Assembly (NCBI GenBank): GCA_922989275.2 | Contig: OV277859.1 | Coordinates: 87,478,198-87,542,197, forward strand | Direction: 5' to 3' | Length of the DNA: 64,000 nt | Source of the DNA: Gari tellinella | Lineage: Eukaryota; Mollusca; Bivalvia; Cardiida; Psammobiidae | Shown: positions 60,545-64,000 of the stretch, in pieces | How positions within the stretch are numbered: position 1 is the stretch's first letter | Layout of the letters: every line of letters starts with the position of its first letter | Made by a program: the position numbers and the translations under genes | The notes under the pieces: model-generated | Database searches by the model: none | Seen by the model: the letters and a program-made list of their open reading frames with translations, nothing else | Told to the model about the DNA's origin: nothing

Positions 60545-60800
60545 GAAGAGAGAATTAACGGAGAAAAACGTTATTCTTTCCCAATAAACGCATTAATGCG
60601 CTAAAACTGTTATTTCCATTGCAAACAGTTTGGAGCCAGACCAGATGCCGGGTAACCCGGCATCTGATCAGGCTCCAAACTGTTAGCCACTCAGATTAAA
60701 ATAAATTGTTAGAATTTTCAAAAAGCTATTCTTATTGCATTGCGTTTGAGTTTCATATGCGTTTAAATTTTGTTACAGGAAAGAAAAACGTTTCTCCACT
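60545..60800. mobile_element. Element with h2 palindrome (type of 9830)
   Basis: Palindrome 60624-60684: AACAGTTTGGAGCCAGACCA with its complement, apex GCCGGGTAACCCGGC. Flanks CAATAAACGCATTAATGCGC and GCCACTCAGATTAAAATAA match 9830-10100. Ends not defined. Confidence 0.65.
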
Positions 60801-61022
60801 GTACCATCTTATAATAGCCTGTAAGAAGACATATTGAACCCTTAGATTCAGCACTCAGAGCACTGAAACACCAGTATCTATAGGGTTTGCACAGTTTGGA
60901 TCCAGAATAGATCCAATGCACTATTTGTGGACATCTTATTTAATATTACATTTACATGTAATCTCTATGAACTAAACCTGAACTGTTTGACACATTGATA
61001 ATATTTCTTCAAGATACAATTT
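60801..61022. other. Spacer
   Basis: A lone CACAGTTTGGATCCAG half arm near 60890; nothing else. Confidence 0.4.
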
Positions 61023-61260
61023 AAGAAATACTTCTTTTTACACCTTCGATTTGTTCCTACAATAAATAGAGTAGTTCCACTTTATGCAGTCATAAATATG
61101 TAACATAAGAAATATTTTTTATATCCTAGCAAATGGTCGCTTAAAGCAAGCTAAAGTACTATTAGCAGAATGTGCCTTTATGCACATTCTGTTTACCTTT
61201 CAACTTGCTTCAAGTGATCACCAACTTAATAATTAGAATCAAGCTTTGGAGTAGGGTTAA
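61023..61260 (-). mobile_element. TTAA-1 element, decayed
   Basis: GAAATACTTCTTTTTACACC (beta), h1 apex GTGCCTTTATGCAC, alpha side GGAGTAGGGTTAA. Confidence 0.75.
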
Positions 61261-61287
61261 ATAACTCTCAGGAGAAGATTGTTTCAG

Positions 61288-62360
61288 AACAAGGGCCACC
61301 ATGGCCCATGGCCCTAAATCGCTCACCTGGTACACCATGTAAAACATGACCTAAAGTGACCTAGATTACGACTGGACATGACCCACAATCAACCTTTAGA
61401 ATGTTAACAAGATTTTTCTATGATTTGACCTAGTTTCTGACCAGACACAATCCACATTTGATTTTGACCTAGATTTGATGTTTAGGCAAACATTCTGGCA
61501 ATATTTCATTCAGATCTAATGAGATTTGTAGCCTCTAGAGGGTTAACAATGTTTTTCTTTGATTTGACCTAGTGACCTAAATTTTGATCCGGCATGACCC
61601 ATATTCGAACTTGACCTAGATATCAATTAGGCAAACATTCTGACCATGTTTCATTAAAATCCAATGAGATTTTAAGCCTCTAGAGTGTTAACAAGGTTTT
61701 TCTATGATTTGACCTAGTGACCTAGTTTTTGACCGGACATGACCCATATTCGAACATGACCTAGATATGAATGAGGCAAACATTTTGACCAAGTTTCATG
61801 AAGATAAGGTGAGATTTGTAGCCTATAGAGTGTAAAACAAGGTTTTCCTATGATTTGACCTAGTGACCTAGTTTTTGACCCGACATGACCCATATTCGAA
61901 CTTGACCTAGATATCAATTAGACAGACATTCGGACTACGATGCATTAGATTCCAATGAAATTTGTAGCCTCTAGCGTGTTAACAAGGTTTTTCTATGATT
62001 TGACCTAGTGACTTAGTTTTTGACCGAGCATATGACCTATATTCCAACTTGACCTAGATATCAATGTGGCAAACATTTTGACTTAGTTAATTAAGCTCCA
62101 ATAAGATTTGTAGCCTCTAGAGTGTTAACAAGATTTTTCTATGATTTGACCTAGTGACCTAGTTTTTGACCCAAAATGACCTACATTCGAACTTGACCTA
62201 GATTTCATCAAGGCAAACATTGTCATTAAGTTTCATGAAGATCTGATGAAATTTGTAGCCGCTAGAGTGTTAACGAACCAATTGTGAACAGACAGACAGA
62301 CGACGGACATCCAGCGATCCTAAAAGCTCACCTTGGCACTTCGTGCCAGGTGAGCTAAAA
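61288..62360 (+). mobile_element. HEL-1 element with six-unit 145-bp array
   Basis: 5' ACAAGGGCCACCATGGCCC, 3' GCACTTCGTGCCAGGTGAGC then TAAAA. GATTTGACCTAG recurs at 61422, 61561, 61706, 61852, 61997 and 62142 (steps 139-146). No coding capacity. Confidence 0.82.
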
Positions 62361-62629
62361 ATGTAACAATGCAGTCAGCCAGTCACAATACCAAAATTTT
62401 TAGCATGATGACGGTTAGGACATTAGCATCCAACCTTAATATTTGTCATTGGAAATTTACTGCATGTTTCTCCGTTATTAGTCTTTTTGTTTTCATCTCC
62501 ACCCTATCAGTGTGGGCAGTCCATTTAATGATTTTGACCAACAGATTACCAGGTGATCGAATTAGCAGGTCACCAGATCAGGAACTAAAACTATTTGTTT
62601 TGCAGATTGATTTTCAACAAATATGTACA
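62361..62629. other. Spacer between HEL-1 elements
   Basis: A 102-codon plus-strand frame (62369-62677) contains a hydrophobic stretch but runs into HEL-1 and matches no family I know. Confidence 0.4.
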
Positions 62630-63563
62630 AACAAGGGCCACTATGGCCCTAAATCGCTCACTGGTACACCATGTTAACTTAACCTATAGTGACCTAGATT
62701 ATGACTGGACATGACCCACAATAAACCTTTAGAGTGTTAACAAGATTTTTCTACGATTTAATTGACCTAGTGACTTAGTTTTTGACCAGACACAATCAAC
62801 ATTTGATTTTGACCTAGATTTGATGTAGGCAAATATTCTGACAATATTTCATTCAGATCTAATGAGATTTGTAGTCTAACGAGAGTTAACACTGTTTTTC
62901 TATGATTTGACCTAGTGACCTCGTTTTTAACCGGACATGACCCACATTCAAACTGGACCTAGATATGAATAAGGCAAACATTTTGACTAAGTTTCATTAT
63001 GATCCAATGAGATTTGTAGCCTCTAGAGTGTTAACAAGGTTTTTCGATGATTTGACCTAGTGACCTAGTTTTTGACCGGACATGACCCACATTCGAACTT
63101 GACCTAGATATCAATAAGGCAAACATTTTGACTAAGTTTCATTAAGATCCAATCAGATATGTAGGCTCTAGACTGTTAACAAGGTTTTTTGATGATTTGA
63201 CCTAGTGACCTATTTTTTTATCGGACATGACCCACATTCAAACTTGATCTAGATATCAATAAGGCAAACATTCTGACGTTTCATTACGATCCAATGAGAT
63301 TTGTAGCCTCTAGAGTGTTAACAAGGTTTTTCGATGATTTGACCTAGTCACCTAGTTTTTGACCGGATATGACCCACGTTCAAACTTGACCTAGATTTCA
63401 TTGAGGCAAACATTGTGACTAAGTTTCATTATGATCCAATGAGATTTGCAGCCGCTAGAGTGTTAACGAACCAATTGTGAACGGACAGACGACGGACGAC
63501 AGACGACGGACATCCAATGATCCTAAAAGCTCACCTTGGCACTTCGTGCCAGGTGAGCTAAAA
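62630..63563 (+). mobile_element. HEL-1 element with five-unit array
   Basis: Same ends as 61288-62360, same orientation; TTTGACCTAGTGACC repeats near 62903, 63048, 63193 and 63336 (143-145 bp apart) after a first variant unit near 62755. Confidence 0.82.
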
Positions 63564-63598
63564 AAGGTCAATGGAAATTTTTTAACCCCACTGACATT

Positions 63599-63797
63599 CT
63601 AACTCTCTAAGCATGCTATGAAAAAAACCTCTGCAAACAGTTTGGATCCTGATGAGACTGCGCAATGAAGCATCACATGAATAAGAATTCAAACTGTTTG
63701 ACACTCTCACCCAGAAAATTTGGAAATTTTATTTTTAGAACAGAAGCAGAAGACAATTGATGCAGACCAAAATATTACCCAGCATGCAAAGAGTTAA
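63599..63797. mobile_element. TTAA-bounded element with decayed h2
   Basis: CTAACTCTCTAAGCATGCT pairs with AGCATGCAAAGAGTTAA. The centre has GCAAACAGTTTGGATCCTGA and TTCAAACTGTTTGACAC with an eroded apex. Confidence 0.65.
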
Positions 63798-63929
63798 GCA
63801 GATAGCATTTATTAGCAAGTTCCAAAGGTTAATCCATTTAAAACTAATTATTGTCTTGTACTTAAAATATCTTCTTCCAAAATTTCTTCTTTTATTGATA
63901 CTTTTTCTGTAGTTTAATTAGTTAAGAAT

Positions 63930-63998
63930 GACAAACAATTTTGATCCTGATCGGGCCCCACATTTTGTGGGGCCTGATCTGGATCAAAACTGATTGCA
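63930..63998. repeat. h2 palindrome at the window edge
   Basis: AAACAATTTTGATCCTGATC and GATCTGGATCAAAACTGATT enclose a new apex, GGGCCCCACATTTTGTGGGGCC. Its element, if any, continues outside. Confidence 0.75.
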
Positions 63999-64000
63999 AA

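Noticed and set aside
62369..62677. 102-residue membrane protein
   Set aside because: The frame runs into the start of a HEL-1 element and matches no family I can recognise.

Overview
The window is repeat-rich, AT-rich animal DNA with one recognisable host gene. No bacterial-style gene organisation is present. I infer a bivalve mollusc. The basis is the 145-bp internal repeats ending in a GCACTTCGTGCC hairpin, a tRNA-headed SINE with a bivalve-like 3' tail, and palindromic elements with GGGCCCGTTTCATAAAAC ends. All are types I remember as abundant in bivalve genomes. Species cannot be assigned.

Host gene: three exons on the minus strand (53841-53883, 48917-49022, 44529-44645) encode the C-terminal part of a TMEM65 protein (mitochondrial inner membrane). 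Reading phases and splice sites agree. Its 5' exons were not found; they lie right of the window or escaped me. Both introns (about 4.8 and 4.3 kb) are packed with small transposable elements, and all three splice acceptors lie within 22-50 bp of one.

Layout: (1) 1-25542 is two almost identical tandem copies of a 12,771-bp unit made of small elements. (2) 25543-26031 begins a third copy. (3) From 26032 to about 36330 the sequence continues as an older, diverged paralogue of 490-6900. Comparing it with the young copies reveals many clean presence/absence differences, which define element ends and target-site duplications directly. (4) This paralogue is interrupted at 27880-32131 by a 4,252-bp DNA transposon with perfect 43-bp terminal inverted repeats and a 5-bp target duplication. 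(5) 36330-44500 is nested elements. (6) 44500-53900 holds TMEM65. (7) 53900-64000 is more elements, including a stack of TTAA elements (58296-59840) and two Helitron-like elements with internal arrays.

Family names used here are local labels. TTAA-1: ends TTAA-CCCATTACCCCATA, the dominant family with about 45-50 copies; its two ends differ, alpha continuing GCCTGTTTCTAG and beta continuing AATACGCC. TTAA-2: CCCTTAGCCTGCC. TTAA-3: CTCATTCCCC. TTAA-4: CCCCTTTACCGCC. TTAA-5: CCCCCTGAAGGCC. TA-1: CAGTAAAACCTC. TA-2: CAGTGTTCCCTCC. TA-3: CAGTAGAACTTCG. CAGG-1: CAGGGCTCCAGATAAG. CAGG-2: CAGTGCCCCAGATAAG. CAGG-3: CAGGGCTGCCAT. GGCC-1: GGGGCCCGTTTCATAAAAC. HEL-1: Helitron-like. Most of these unrelated families carry a near-perfect 60-85-nt palindrome at their centre. 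The palindromes fall into three recurring cores: h1 (GCTTAAAGCAGG...), h2 (AACAGTTTGGATCC...) and h3 (AAACAGTGTAGACCC...). The same core occurs in families with different ends and different target-site rules. This shared, modular, arm-covarying palindrome, and the use of its apical TTAA as an insertion site, is the most unusual feature of the window.
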